From contig MCGE01000007.1 of the NCBI GenBank assembly GCA_002105175.1, positions 434,001 through 498,000 of the forward strand: DNA of 64,000 nt. The letters run 5' to 3'. A program made the position numbers and the translations under genes. The first letter of the stretch is position 1. Each line of letters opens with the position of its first letter. Under the pieces are notes generated by a model. That model was given only the letters and a program-made list of their open reading frames with translations, was not told where the DNA came from and did not search any database. Shown in pieces: positions 25,589-36,327 of the stretch. This DNA is from Absidia repens. Taxonomy: Eukaryota; Mucoromycota; Mucoromycetes; Mucorales; Cunninghamellaceae.

Positions 25589-26540
25589 AAAATCCCGCAC
25601 ACGTGAAGCTTTTGTAGACCAATTTCCCAGCTTTCGCTCTCTTTCATTCCATTTCCTTTTTTTCTTTCACAATTATGGACCTTATGGATTATGATGGACT
25701 TAGATTAGTGTCAGGACTCGTTTAGAAGGGTTTTCAGCTCAGGGATTACAACATGCATGGAAACCATTTCATTTTGGATCTAGGATCTAGAGGCACCATT
25801 AGTTAGTTCATTTGGAGCCTTCATTGGCTTAGTTTAGTATTAGTTTGTCCATAGTTTGTAACTGCATCTGAATAAAACATGTCTTGTTTTACTTGCTTCA
25901 ATAAAAATTGTCCCCATAGTTTCTTTTATGTGTTGTGCAGTGAATTGATTTACTCCAGTCATCCCATTAGACTAGCGTTGACAATTGTTATGTTTCATGG
26001 AAAGTTTCCCATACTGTCCTTCTCATGCCATGTACTGTACATGCTATTGGAACTTTTTTTTCCAACTGTCCTTTATACAGTCTTGATCATTCTTCAAATA
26101 TCACATAAGTCTTCCTTATGGCTCCTCTAATAGATCTTTCATTAAATCCCCCACTACACTTGTTTTTGTTTTTATTATCTATCAATATGCTTCAATAAAG
26201 TCTATCCGTTTGATTATCCACCCTCGGACTCATTTTTAAAAACATTTTTTGAGTCCCTATCAAGCATCTACCCGAAGCACCGGTTTGCAATTCTAGATCA
26301 CTTATTAGTCTTAGTCGCATTTCACCAATCGTATCAACGAACCTAGAGTATGCCCTGAATATAGTTCCATACTAAACTACTTTCCCTTGCTTTCTAGCTT
26401 AGCTACTATGGCGTCCCCCCCCCCTCCTCTAGAGCCCTGGCAACCAATTAGTTATTTATATGAAGCGTGCCTAATCCAGTTCTATCGTTCTTATTCATCA
26501 ACCTAGATCGTGCCGCTAACGTACCCTCCACCGTGAAATA
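25589..26540 (+). repeat. Dispersed transcript-like repeat, long copy C
   Basis: AAATCCCGCACACGTGAAG (E-box), pyrimidine-rich leader, TGGACTTAGATTAGTG, TTTTCAGCTCAGGGATTACA, core CATGCATGGAAACC (two G fewer than other copies) near 25752, CATTGGCTTAGTTTAG, TGAATAAAAC at 25868, CTTCAATAAAAA at about 25900 and CTTCAATAAAGT at about 26190. Homology with copy B extends past 26.3 kb (CAACCTAGATCGTGCCGC against CAACTTAGATCCTGTCCC). Confidence 0.68.
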
Positions 26541-26799
26541 ATATAATACCCACTAGCTTCCACATATCACCTTAACATATATATATAATGATAAAGTATA
26601 ACGTGTATCAAGACATCAATATCACTAATGACCCAAAATATCAATGGCTTTTTAAAGAGGTTAAAACACGAGATACTTCCCCTCCCCATTTCAACAAAAA
26701 CCAAAAATAAATACGACTGACATCAAGTAAACCTATGATTTATCAAAGCTCATGCAAAGCTCCAGAATGTTTATTGGTAATAATGCTAAACTAAAAAAA

Positions 26800-26838
<39 letters not shown>

Positions 26839-26859
26839 TATATCTAAGTTTACTAGTAT
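26541..26859. other. Short intergenic with A~40 tract
   Basis: Contains a poly-A tract of about 35-40 at 26800-26836, just 3' of the Mak32-like gene. Nothing else seen. Confidence 0.35.
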
Positions 26860-28202
26860 CTAGGAATGAGTTCGGCTACATCTAATTTTCAATTGTTCTA
26901 ATCTATTGTTTGGTGAAGGCCCATCGTTCCATGCTTGTAGATTTGGATCATTCGGACTTGAAACCAAATGAGGCACACCGACTTGTTCTACTACGAAACT
27001 TGATGAAATGGATCCATACATAGCAGAGGTCACTGCATCCCCATGAGACCTTTGCCAGCCCACCATAAAGCTATAGTATATGCATATATCAATGAATTTG
27101 ATTAATACAAAGTAGTAAAAAAATGATTCCATTTCTTACCCTCCACAAAATGCATTTCCAGCTCCCACAACGTCAACGACATGTTCTGGTGTTGTCCAAT
27201 AAGGCGGCACCCACACCGATGTAGGGCAGGATGGAGTCCATACCGCAGCACCGTATTTACTTGCCCGAATAACAATGGTTGCATGAGGGAAATCTCGTAC
27301 CAGGTGTTCGCCACATTTCTCCACCAAATCCACGGTATCTATTCCTTCTGTCTCCAGTCCCAACATGGATGCCACCTCTTCATGATTTGGAGTGATGATA
27401 TCGACATATTTCCCAGCTTCCTTGATGTGTTGATAATTCTGATATAAAAAAGTATATGCGTGAATAAACCAAATCACCATCATTCCACTGACCACTCTCC
27501 TCCCTTTTTTTTCCGCATTTTTACCTCGGCAAGACAGGCCCAGGGCAAAGGTTCCCACAAAAATTGTGTTGGTTGTGATTTGTTCAGTTTCGTTTCCCTG
27601 TCCCTCCAGTCGCTGACAATTTCAATGGCACGTTCGGTAGAACATATGATATGTACCATAGTCATCGATTGAATCCAATCATCGGGGAAGTCGGCTGGTG
27701 TATTCCGAATAATTGGGTGAATATATTCAAAATCCCTGTTAAAAAAAAAAAAGATAAGTACCTTCTACCATTCCCGGGCGCTACAATATGCTATGTTATA
27801 CTATCTTTTTATACCTGTGGTCATTCGGTCCAAAGGTATTCAAGCCTCTAGTGGTATGTTTGTCGGGGTGTATCTTGGAGATAAGATTGATGTCCAATGA
27901 AGTCAAAGCATCGTCAATACTTTTGGGCTGGTCAAATCCACGTTGAGCAACATACCCTATATGTTTGGCTTCATTTGCCTGGAACCATATCCTCATACCT
28001 AAAGAATGTGGCCAAAAAAAAAAAAAGTCATATCAAGGGACACCGAAAGAGGTTTAAATGTAGTTTCCTTTCTTTTTTTTTTTTTACCGTAAATAGCGAA
28101 GATACCAGCACCACCTATCACATCCCGTTGTTCAGTTCCATCTTCAAAAATGATATCGTCGATAATGAGCGAACCTACAGAGCCCAGAGTTGGATATCTC
28201 AT
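26860..28202 (-). CDS. Mak32-like pfkB-family sugar-kinase-fold protein
   Basis: Five exons (28202-28088, 27998-27815, 27735-27525, 27438-27140, 27070-26860) join in frame to 339 aa. Ribokinase-fold landmarks: N-terminal GSVGSLIIDDIIF with VIGGAGIFA, TRGLNTFGPNDHR, an NHEEVASMLG segment (pfkB N-E-E-type motif), and C-terminal DVVGAGNAFCGGF. The last is the pfkB signature 2, where active kinases have GAGD; here the catalytic-base Asp is Asn, as I recall for yeast Mak32 (GGGNSFLGG). It is therefore probably a non-canonical or inactive kinase-fold protein. Yeast Mak32 is needed for M1 killer double-stranded RNA stability. Divergent from the HAD gene across 150 bp. Confidence 0.88.
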
Positions 28203-28352
28203 AGAGGTGCAAGTGAAAATGTCCGCTTGGAAAAAAAAAAAAAAAAAAAAAAAAAAAGGAAGAAAAAATATATTTTCATTTGCCGACGCAGGGACAAAGG
28301 GATTCCTCTTTTTCTTTTTTTTTTTTTTTTTTTTTTTTTTGGTCCTAAAATA
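28203..28352. promoter_or_regulatory. Compact bidirectional promoter with A and T tracts
   Basis: Only 150 bp separate two divergent start codons. It holds an A~27 tract at 28230-28257 and a T~21 tract at 28320-28340, homopolymer arms that are inverted with respect to each other. Such tracts commonly exclude nucleosomes in fungal promoters. No TATA box was seen. Confidence 0.55.
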
Positions 28353-29501
28353 ATGAAGGTCATCAAATCACTCTCTGAACTATTTGATAAAAAGTATAAT
28401 ACCATAGCATGTGATATTTATGGTGTACTTCATGATGGCCACGAATCGTATCCCTACACAGTACAAACACTTGATCAACTACAAAAAGCAAACCAGAAGG
28501 TGGTCCTTTTATCAAATTCCAGTCGAATGTACCCAGCCCTCAGCCAACATCTAGACGACAAATTCAATATCTCATCCAACACTTACGACGACATTTTATC
28601 AAGTGGAAAACTGACTCGATTATTCCTGGAAGACTGTCAGGCGCACTTAAATACACTCGACGGCACGTCAACAACTCGACCATCCGAACCGCCAGTTGCT
28701 TCGTGCCATGCGTCCCTGTGTAGCATATCTGAAAAAGATCAACAGCGTACCAGTCGTCGAATCACTGGCATGGAGTTTTGCAACACACATCATTTTCAAC
28801 CATTGAACAACAAGAAAATACGATTCTTTATGGCTGGCGATGTGAATTATCTTCTCCCTCTTTACCATGACCTGAGTCACTTTGAACCTACCGAGGATTG
28901 CTGGCAAGACATCGACTTTGTGCTCTTAGGTACGGTGAAACGACTTTATGGCGATATCGATGTGGATCCCTTTGACGAAACCAGTGTGAAAAATCATTAT
29001 ACACCCTTTCTACAAGCGTGTTTGGCCAGACATGTACCTGTGATATGTGCCAATCCGGATGTAGTGGCTCCTGCCGGTGTGAATCCCGAGGATGGCTCGC
29101 AACGTTTACTGATTTGTCCAGGGTACATTGGTGAACTCTATGAAAAATTAGGTGGCCAGGTCTTGTACTTTGGAAAACCATTCAACAGCATTTACGACTA
29201 CTTGGTAGATACTACAGCCTCTGGACAAGAACAACAAGATCAATGTCAGGCACCAGCAGCGGAAAGGCAAATTCTTTGTGTTGGGGACAATGTAGCAACG
29301 GATGTGCTTGGAGCCAATGACGCTGGCTTGGATGTGGTGCTTATCCTTGGTGGTGTTCATGCAACAACATTTCCCTCATTCACCAACTTGGAATCGGACG
29401 AAAATCTGCAACAACGTATACTGACTCAAGTACGGGATCTATGTCGAGAAGCTGGAACGGGAGAGCCGACTTACGTGATGCCGTATCTTCGTTATGATTA
29501 G
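28353..29501 (+). CDS. HAD-superfamily class IIA hydrolase (TIGR01459-like)
   Basis: Single exon, 382 aa. HAD motif I is CDIYGVLHDG (nucleophile Asp, with Tyr where most class IIA enzymes have the second Asp), motif II VVLLSNSSR, motif III region GKP near YFGKPFNSIYDYL, motif IV CVGDNVATDVLGANDAGLD. The class IIA cap carries FVLLGTVKRLYGD and CANPDVVAPAG. A Ser/Thr-rich insert of about 60 residues lies between motif II and the cap (roughly residues 90-150). Start MKVIKSLSELFDKKYN follows the T tract; the same frame stays open far upstream through poly-A/T but with no coding character. Likely a small-molecule phosphatase; substrate unknown. Confidence 0.88.
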   Translation: MKVIKSLSELFDKKYNTIACDIYGVLHDGHESYPYTVQTLDQLQKANQKVVLLSNSSRMYPALSQHLDDKFNISSNTYDDILSSGKLTRLFLEDCQAHLNTLDGTSTTRPSEPPVASCHASLCSISEKDQQRTSRRITGMEFCNTHHFQPLNNKKIRFFMAGDVNYLLPLYHDLSHFEPTEDCWQDIDFVLLGTVKRLYGDIDVDPFDETSVKNHYTPFLQACLARHVPVICANPDVVAPAGVNPEDGSQRLLICPGYIGELYEKLGGQVLYFGKPFNSIYDYLVDTTASGQEQQDQCQAPAAERQILCVGDNVATDVLGANDAGLDVVLILGGVHATTFPSFTNLESDENLQQRILTQVRDLCREAGTGEPTYVMPYLRYD

Positions 29502-29802
29502 AATATATAGAAACCTAGATTAGGCGTTTAGAATATAGATTTTTCAGTAGATTAGTTTTGGTTATGTTCTTCTTTTTATGTATTCAATAAAAAAAAAATA
29601 CCATCTATCGAATTGGCTTTTTTTTTTATAACCTTGATGTATTGTGAAAAATGAAACGCAGTGACTCTCTCTTATTCACCTTCGATGCTGAGCAAATTAT
29701 GCTGGATTGATTTTAACACTCCGAAACAAATTTCGTTTTATAGAGTCAAAAAAAGTTTCCTCCTCTCTCTTTTATATTTATATCTATATATTGGTTAAAG
29801 AC
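29502..29802. other. Intergenic, HAD 3' end and copper-fist promoter
   Basis: TTCAATAAAAAAAAA at about 29583 is the likely poly-A signal of the HAD gene. A CT-rich, TATATA-containing stretch precedes the next start. Confidence 0.4.
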
Positions 29803-30542
29803 ATGGTTATAGAAAAGGATGGTGTGAAATATGCTTGGTGAGTAAAATAATGTGCATGATTCTTTATATTCCTGGTAATTGACTTTAGTGTTTTATAGTC
29901 TGCCATGCATTCGTGGACATCGTGTAAAAAAATGCCAACATCATAATCGACAACTATCTCCACTATCTAAACGAGGACGTCAAGTAACCCAATGCAATCA
30001 TTGCCGCGATCTTCGATCTTCTGGTTCCCATGTTAAGTGTACTTGTGCCTCGGCCTCTGGTAGGAAAGAGAGAAGAAGAAAAAGAAAAACAAAATATATC
30101 TTCAAAAAATATGAATTAACAGTACCATGTGTTCCATGTTCATTTTATGTTAGTGCTGAATCGTCTGGATGGATGTCTTTGCGAAATCAGTCAAACTTGC
30201 ACCTGTGTAGCTCGCCATTTGCAAAACATCCAAACTACGACTACTTCCTTCGACGATTCACCTATGCTTTGGCTGCCGTCAGATCTACCTGCATCTTCCT
30301 CGGGGGATGCATTTCAAAACCTACAACTATTCACCAGTCATGACCAACAGAATTCTGCTTCTCTAAGTACCACCAGCCCAGATACACCATCATCACACCA
30401 ACCCACACCTCATTGTCAGGATATACAACGTTCGCCAACAAACTCCTCTCAAGCACTCACTTCTTCCTCCAATCCACCTCCAGAACAAGATCTTATAGAT
30501 ATGTTTTTACACAAGGATATTGATGACTTGTTATCACTGTAG
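29803..30542 (+). CDS. Copper-fist transcription factor
   Basis: Three exons (29803-29837, 29899-30059, 30154-30542) join in frame to 194 aa. The N-terminal copper-fist domain reads MVIEKDGVKYACLPCIRGHR, VKKCQHHNRQLSPLSKRGRQ, VTQCNHCRDLRSSGSHVKCT, with the zinc ligands C-x2-C, C-x-H and later C-x2-C. The minor-groove contact motif, usually (K/R)GRP, is RGRQ here. A short Cys cluster CLCEISQTCTCVARH follows the second join, resembling the C-x-C copper-sensing repeats of Ace1/Mac1/Cuf1-type factors. The rest is Ser/Thr/Pro-rich, ending in an acidic/hydrophobic patch (DLIDMFLHKDIDDLLSL) that looks like an activation domain. Such proteins control copper uptake or detoxification genes in the nucleus. 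Small for the family. Confidence 0.93.
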
Positions 30543-30881
30543 TTTTAGTTTTAGTTCTAGTCTTTTAGACTATTATACCCCTCTTCGCACCTCCATCGAT
30601 TATGTATTTTTGTTATTTATTTAAAATAAACTATTTTTATTTATTCACAATTTTTTATTAATATTATTATTATGATTCATGCTGATGTGTGTTGGGATGC
30701 ACTATACTGATCTAGTGCTGGGCAGTAGAAATTCAGGGCCACTTGGGTGGGACTGCGACTGCTTTTCGCTTAGTGGAACGGCGGGAGATCAAAATTTTGA
30801 ATAGTAGAGAAATACCCAAAAAAAAAAAAAAAAAAAAAAAAAAATTCTCTCACTTCTTTCATAAAGCAACTCCTACTGCAA
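30543..30881. other. Intergenic with A~35 tract
   Basis: AATAAA at about 30626 for the copper-fist gene, a poly-A tract at 30820-30843, then the Utp13 leader. No other feature. Confidence 0.4.
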
Positions 30882-33800
30882 ATGTCTGACGAAGAATCAA
30901 AGAAACTGTTGATCAAAACAAGGTAAGTGGCGCCTTTCAATTACATGAAAGCAGACGAGATCTATCAATTTAATGCTAATGTGACATTCTAATATAACAT
31001 ATATGTATCTAGTTTCAAATCGATCAAGACGATCGAATCTATCTACACCGGTGGCAAAGTGGACCTGACTGCCGATGAAAAGCTGATTGTATCGACCTTG
31101 AACGAAGATATCATTGTAACGGAATTGGCTACGGGACGACAAGTACATGAATTGGAAGGTGATACCGAGATTGTGACGAGTCTAGCTGTCAAACCCAACG
31201 GGCAACATGTTGTTAGTGCTAGTCGTAGTATGAGTCTTCGTGTGTGGGATCTGGAAACCGGTGAATGTGTACGCACCATGAACAAAGCTCACGATGCACC
31301 TGTGATTGTTATGACGATTGATCCAACATCGACGTTGGTGGCAACAGGATCGGCCGATGCTTCCATCAAGGTCTGGGATATCGATAAGGGATACTGTACT
31401 CACAACTTGCGTGGTCACGGTGGGGTTGTTAGTGCGGTCAAATTCCATCGATTCAACGATAAATGGTATCTCGCTTCTGGTGCTGATGATTGTACTGTGC
31501 GAGTATGGGACTTACAATCAAGACAGTAAGTAAAAAAAAAAACGATTTTCTTTCTCTTCCCCTTCAAACAAGACAAACACCTCTTAACTCCTTCGTTTTG
31601 TTTTGTTTTTTTTTTTTTTTTTTTTTTTTTTTCCTTTCTTCAAGATGTATTGCTGTTCTGAAAAGCCATGTCAGTGTCGTACGTGGTCTGGACTTCTCAT
31701 CTGATGGACAGACATTGATTTCTGGCTCGCGTGATAAGGTGGTAAATGTATGGGATTGGCAAGCCAAGAAATTGAAGACTACTTTCCCCATTTATGAAAC
31801 GTTGGAAACTGTGGGCTTTGTTGCTAAGGATACCGATTTGTCTGCGTATGGTCGCCCCACTTCCGAGGTGTTTTATACTGGTGGTGATAAAGGCACTCTT
31901 CGATTATGGGAACTTGATACCGGCAAGCTGATTCAAGAACAAGAGCAAGAAGCAAATAGCAAGCATACAATCTCCGATGTTATGTAAGTTAGTGATATAT
32001 ATATATATATATATATGCCTGAGTTATATATGTTTTTGTAGAAAATCATACTCACTAACCATATTTTTTCTTGCGAAAAATAAATACCAACAATGATAGA
32101 TACTCCGCAGCCTCTCAAAACTTGGTAGCTATCACCAACGATCAAAACATCTTGTTTTACTCTATTCCTCAACAATTAAAGCGCATCAAGCAAGTGGTGG
32201 GTTACAATGATGAAATCGTGGACATTGTTTATCTTGGTGAAAACGAAACTCATTTGGCAGCTGCAACTAACAGTGAACAGTTACGTGTGTATGACGTGGA
32301 AACTCAAAATTGTGATCTGGTATATGGACACAAGGACATGATTATTTGTTTGGACCGATCCAAGGATGGCAATGTGTTAGTGACCGGCTCTAAAGACAAG
32401 ACTGCTCGTATTTGGAAAATTAATTTGAATGCTACGGACTATTCCGAAAGGTAGGAAAACAGAAGAATATACATGAAAGGAAACGAAACTAGTATTGACT
32501 CCTCCTCTTCCCCGTCTCTTTCTTTATGGGGAATGTAATATGATAGATATACATGCGTTGGTACATGCGTTGGTCACACTGAATCTATTGGTGCTATTGC
32601 TTTTGCTCGGAAATCAACCAACTTTATGATCACCGGTAGTCAGGATCGCACCATCAAATATTGGAACTTGCGCGACGTGAACTTTAACATGAACAACGAA
32701 ACACATCAACCTCGCTCTCTATACACACACCAAGCGCATGAAAAGGATATCAACACCATCAGTATTGCACCAAACGATCGCCTCTTTGCTACCGGCTCAC
32801 AAGACAAACTGGCCAAGGTATGGAACGTAGATACAGGTGAATTGATTGGTACATGCAAGGGTCACAAACGCGGCGTATGGTGTGTCCGTTTCTCGAACGT
32901 GGAACAAGTACTGGCAACAAGTTCTGGTGACAAGACAATCAAAATCTGGAGTCTGAAGGACTTTACTTGCCTGAAAACATTTGAAGGACATAGCAACTCT
33001 GTTCTCCGCGTCGACTTTTTAACGGCTGGTTTACAATTGGTGTCTGGTGGTTCGGATGGTCTGGTGAAGTTATGGACGATCAAGACAAACGAATGTGTTG
33101 GGACGTTGGATAATCATACCGAAAAGGTGTGGGCTTTGGCAGTGCGAAAGGACGAAAAAATCATCTCGTCGGCTGGTGCGGATTCGGTGATCAACTTTTG
33201 GGAAGATGTCACTTTAGAAGAGCAAGAAACCGATTTGCGAGAAAAGGAACAGATCATTATCAAGTAAGTCACAGGAAGAAATGAAAAAAAAAAATCAAAA
33301 GTCGATGGGATGATGATTCCTATTCGTTTTATTTTATTTATTTATTTTTTAACCCATTATTATTTCTGTGATAGGGAACAAGAATTACAAACGTACATGC
33401 GGAAAAAGGATTATTTGAATGCTATCTTATTGGCCATGTCACTCAATCAACCTTTCCGACTCTTGGGATTGTTCCGTGAAGTGATGGAATCAAGAGCTGA
33501 TACGGATTTGGACAGCATCACTGGCTCCCCAGCGGTGGACAAGATCTTGGCCGAAATGGGGACTGAACACTTGCAAAAGCTATTGAACTATGTACGTGAC
33601 TGGAATACCAACGCTAAACACTCCTATGTAGCGCAAACTGTCCTCCATGCCATCTTATCATCCCATAATTCTGAAGAACTTGTTGAACTGTCAAACGCAA
33701 AAGAGGTAACCCCTTTAAAAAATGACGGAATAGGGTTGATTTGTTTTTTGTACTCAATTTGATTTACTATTTTTTTTTTATATAATAGTTAATTGAAGGG

Positions 33801-33893
33801 CTATTACCATATACTGATCGACATTACCAACGCATTGACGACCTCATCACTCAATCATACATCATAGATTACACCCTTCAAGCTCAAGAATAG
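30882..33893 (+). CDS. UTP13: U3 snoRNP WD-repeat protein Utp13 (TBL3)
   Basis: Seven exons (30882-30922, 31013-31525, 31645-31983, 32100-32450, 32547-33263, 33375-33705, 33789-33893) join in frame to 798 aa; yeast Utp13 is about 820. A dozen or so WD40 repeats form two beta-propellers (SASRSMSLRVWDLETGECV, TGSADASIKVWDIDKGYC, SGSRDKVVNVWDWQAKK, TGSKDKTARIWKI, TGSQDKLAKVWNVDTGE, SSGDKTIKIWSLKD, SGGSDGLVKLWTIK). The Utp13-specific helical C-terminus begins EQELQTYMRKKDYLNAILLA. It works in the UTP-B module of the small-subunit processome in the nucleolus during early 18S rRNA maturation. The very short first exon gives MSDEESKKLLIKT. Confidence 0.95.
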
Positions 33894-34568
33894 ATTATTA
33901 TTAGTATTTTTATTTTTATTTTTTTTATCATATTGTTTCTTTTTACAATCCCCTTTCCCGCATTTTACAACTTACACTGCAAAAATAAAGCATTGTGTCT
34001 GTCTCATTTTATGTCTTTGGTAATAGTGTGGGTTGAGTGTGCATGAGAATAGCGTATACTGGGTATCATAAGAAATAATGATTGGTCATTTTTATTTTAG
34101 GGTAGCGCTTTACATTGGGTTATATGAAGGGGATGATATTTTTGGTGTCTTTGTGAAACTGTCAGCATGTCGTTTCTCCCAGGGGTTCCTGATGTATCAC
34201 TCCCAGCCGTTTGTTTATTGGTTTGTTTTTTTTATATGACTTTGGCAAGGGAATCTATGATATACACGGGCATTATTACGCTACGGATCACTTTTTGTTC
34301 CAAGCAGGGTAAAAAAATCCGCTAGAATTGTTTCTATTTTTTATATAGTAATCTAGATATTTTATTGTAGTTTTTTTAGTGCTACTAAAATGGAAAGTCA
34401 AAAACATGTTTTTGATCGCCGATTCCGAACTCGATCATGGTTGGTGTATTTCACCTCAAATCCAATCTTTCGTTTTGTTATTATTCCCTTTCTTTCCACC
34501 TCAATTCTAAATCTATACCCCTCCCATTTTTATATATATATTATACATTTATTGCTTCTTAGACTATT
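33894..34568. other. Intergenic
   Basis: AATAAA-type signal (AAAATAAAGC) near 33981, then AT-rich sequence and a CT/T-rich leader into the arrestin gene. An open frame at 34390 has no support. Confidence 0.4.
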
Positions 34569-35828
34569 ATGGACAGCATTCGTTCGACGGCGAAACTTCA
34601 CATTCATACTGAAAGCGACAACTTGATAATGTTTGGCTCCGCTTACGAATCGCCCGGATGTGTCTTGCGAGGTGTTTTGCGATTCACACTGACTCAGCCA
34701 TTGAAGGTGAAATCAATTGGTGTACGCTTCACTGGGAAATCACTACTTACTTGGTCAGAAGGTATATGGGAGCAGAAAGACAAACACGGGGCAGGGATCT
34801 AAGTAAACTGAACTAACTCATCCTATTTTTTTTTAGTGGTGGGCAACGGACAAGAGCAACTTTGTCATGAAGAAGAACATACAGTGGTGGACCATCACTT
34901 TGATTGCCTTGCTCGACAATCCAAACTTCACACGCTCTCAATGGGTGATCACTGTTACGACTTTGAATTTGTTCTACAAGGCAACCTTCCCGAAACGACT
35001 CATGTGACTAACTTTTACCAAGTGGAATACAAGCTCAAGGCTTTAGTGGAACGACCAGCATTCATCCCCAATCAATCTGTGCGCCAGGTGGTTCACGTCT
35101 CTCGCCAACTCTACTCACCACATTCACCTGAGTTCATGGAACCTGTATACCTGGTCAAACGTTATCAAGATGATCTCGAATCCATTATATCCATACCAAC
35201 GAAAATTTATGCGTACGGTGATTTGATTGCCTTGTCGATTGTGATCTCAGCTCTACACCCACATCTACAAATGGACTCGTTGACGTGTAATTTAAAGGAA
35301 TATATTATTTTAAGCAACGCGACGACAACTACGACGGCAGAAAATGCAAGGGCTCATGGTCGACACCTCTTTTCAACCAAAGTGAAACGCTTTTCTACTA
35401 CTACCACAACCAATAATGATCATTTGACGGCGTGGGCAAAACAATTTGACGTAGTACTACCAAGCACCAGGACGGAAATGCATTGTGATATGGACAACGA
35501 TAGGGTACGCGTACGACACAAGTTCAAGTTTATTCTGGATTTTCACGATTCACGTTCGGGTCAAGTGATGCAAATGCGAATGGCCGTCCCTATCAATATC
35601 TGTGCTTTACCTCTGACTGGCTCCCAGCAGTTGCAACTCCCCGCGTATGAACCTCCCACCCATAACCTCCCCTCTTCCAATGATGAAAATCGCTGCCAAC
35701 GCAATAATAATAATATCGGTCATTTGCCTTCTCGAAATCTTGGTTTGCCAACTTATCTAGAGTCACTTCACCCTGCCCCTGATCACTTGCCATCTTATGA
35801 AGAACACCCTCCTCCCTTAGTATATTGA
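34569..35828 (+). CDS. Alpha-arrestin-like (ART) trafficking adaptor
   Basis: Two exons (34569-34761, 34837-35828) join in frame to 394 aa. Arrestin N-like strands (KLHIHTESDNLIMFGSAYES, GCVLRGVLRFTLTQPLKVKS, IGVRFTGKSLLTWSE) are followed by an arrestin C-like half (YSPHSPEFMEPVYLVKRYQ, KIYAYGDLIALSIVISALHP). Near the C-terminus are three L-P-x-Y motifs (LPAYEPP, LPTYLES, LPSYEEH), typical docking sites for the WW domains of Rsp5/Nedd4 ubiquitin ligases. Such proteins bring the ligase to plasma-membrane transporters for endocytosis. The intron position was chosen because it alone restores the frame before VVGNGQEQ. Insertions rich in Thr occur between the halves. Confidence 0.87.
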
Positions 35829-36327
35829 CAATCTACCTTAGGTTATTGTTTTACCTTCTTCCCATTCGTTCCATTTCTGTCTTTACATCTACCAAACCAT
35901 CATCATTCTACATTATTTTCCTCATCATCATATTCATCTCTCTTTTTATTTAAATTCATTTGTCTCAATCTACATAATAAAACTGTCTTCTATTCATTGT
36001 CTTCATTTTGTATTTTTCACTGTGTGTCTTAGTATCTGGGTTTGGGTCTGTAAAATAGGGTGATGGGTTTAAATCATTTCCTGGAAGAGTGGTTGCCAAT
36101 GCACATGTAATCATTATATCATAACTCAGTGTGTTCATCGTTGTTATTATCCTTATTATACCTTATCTTTGATAGCGTATGTACGCGGCCATTCGAAAAT
36201 AAAAATAAAAAAAATTAGCAGGATCTGAGTTCGAAATTAGTGAGCATTGATTTTTCTTTTGTATTCCATTATTTTCTTCTCTTTTTTTTTGCACTCTTTC
36301 TTTCTTTCTTTTTCAATCAACTCAACA
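35829..36327. other. Intergenic
   Basis: Arrestin 3' end (ACATAATAAAACTG near 35973) and the CT-rich leader of the DnaJ gene (36265-36320). Nothing else recognised. Confidence 0.4.

Noticed and set aside
27897..28352. N-terminal extension of the HAD hydrolase in the same open frame
   Set aside because: It would translate poly-A/poly-T tracts and the antisense of a Mak32-like exon; the family start is at 28353.
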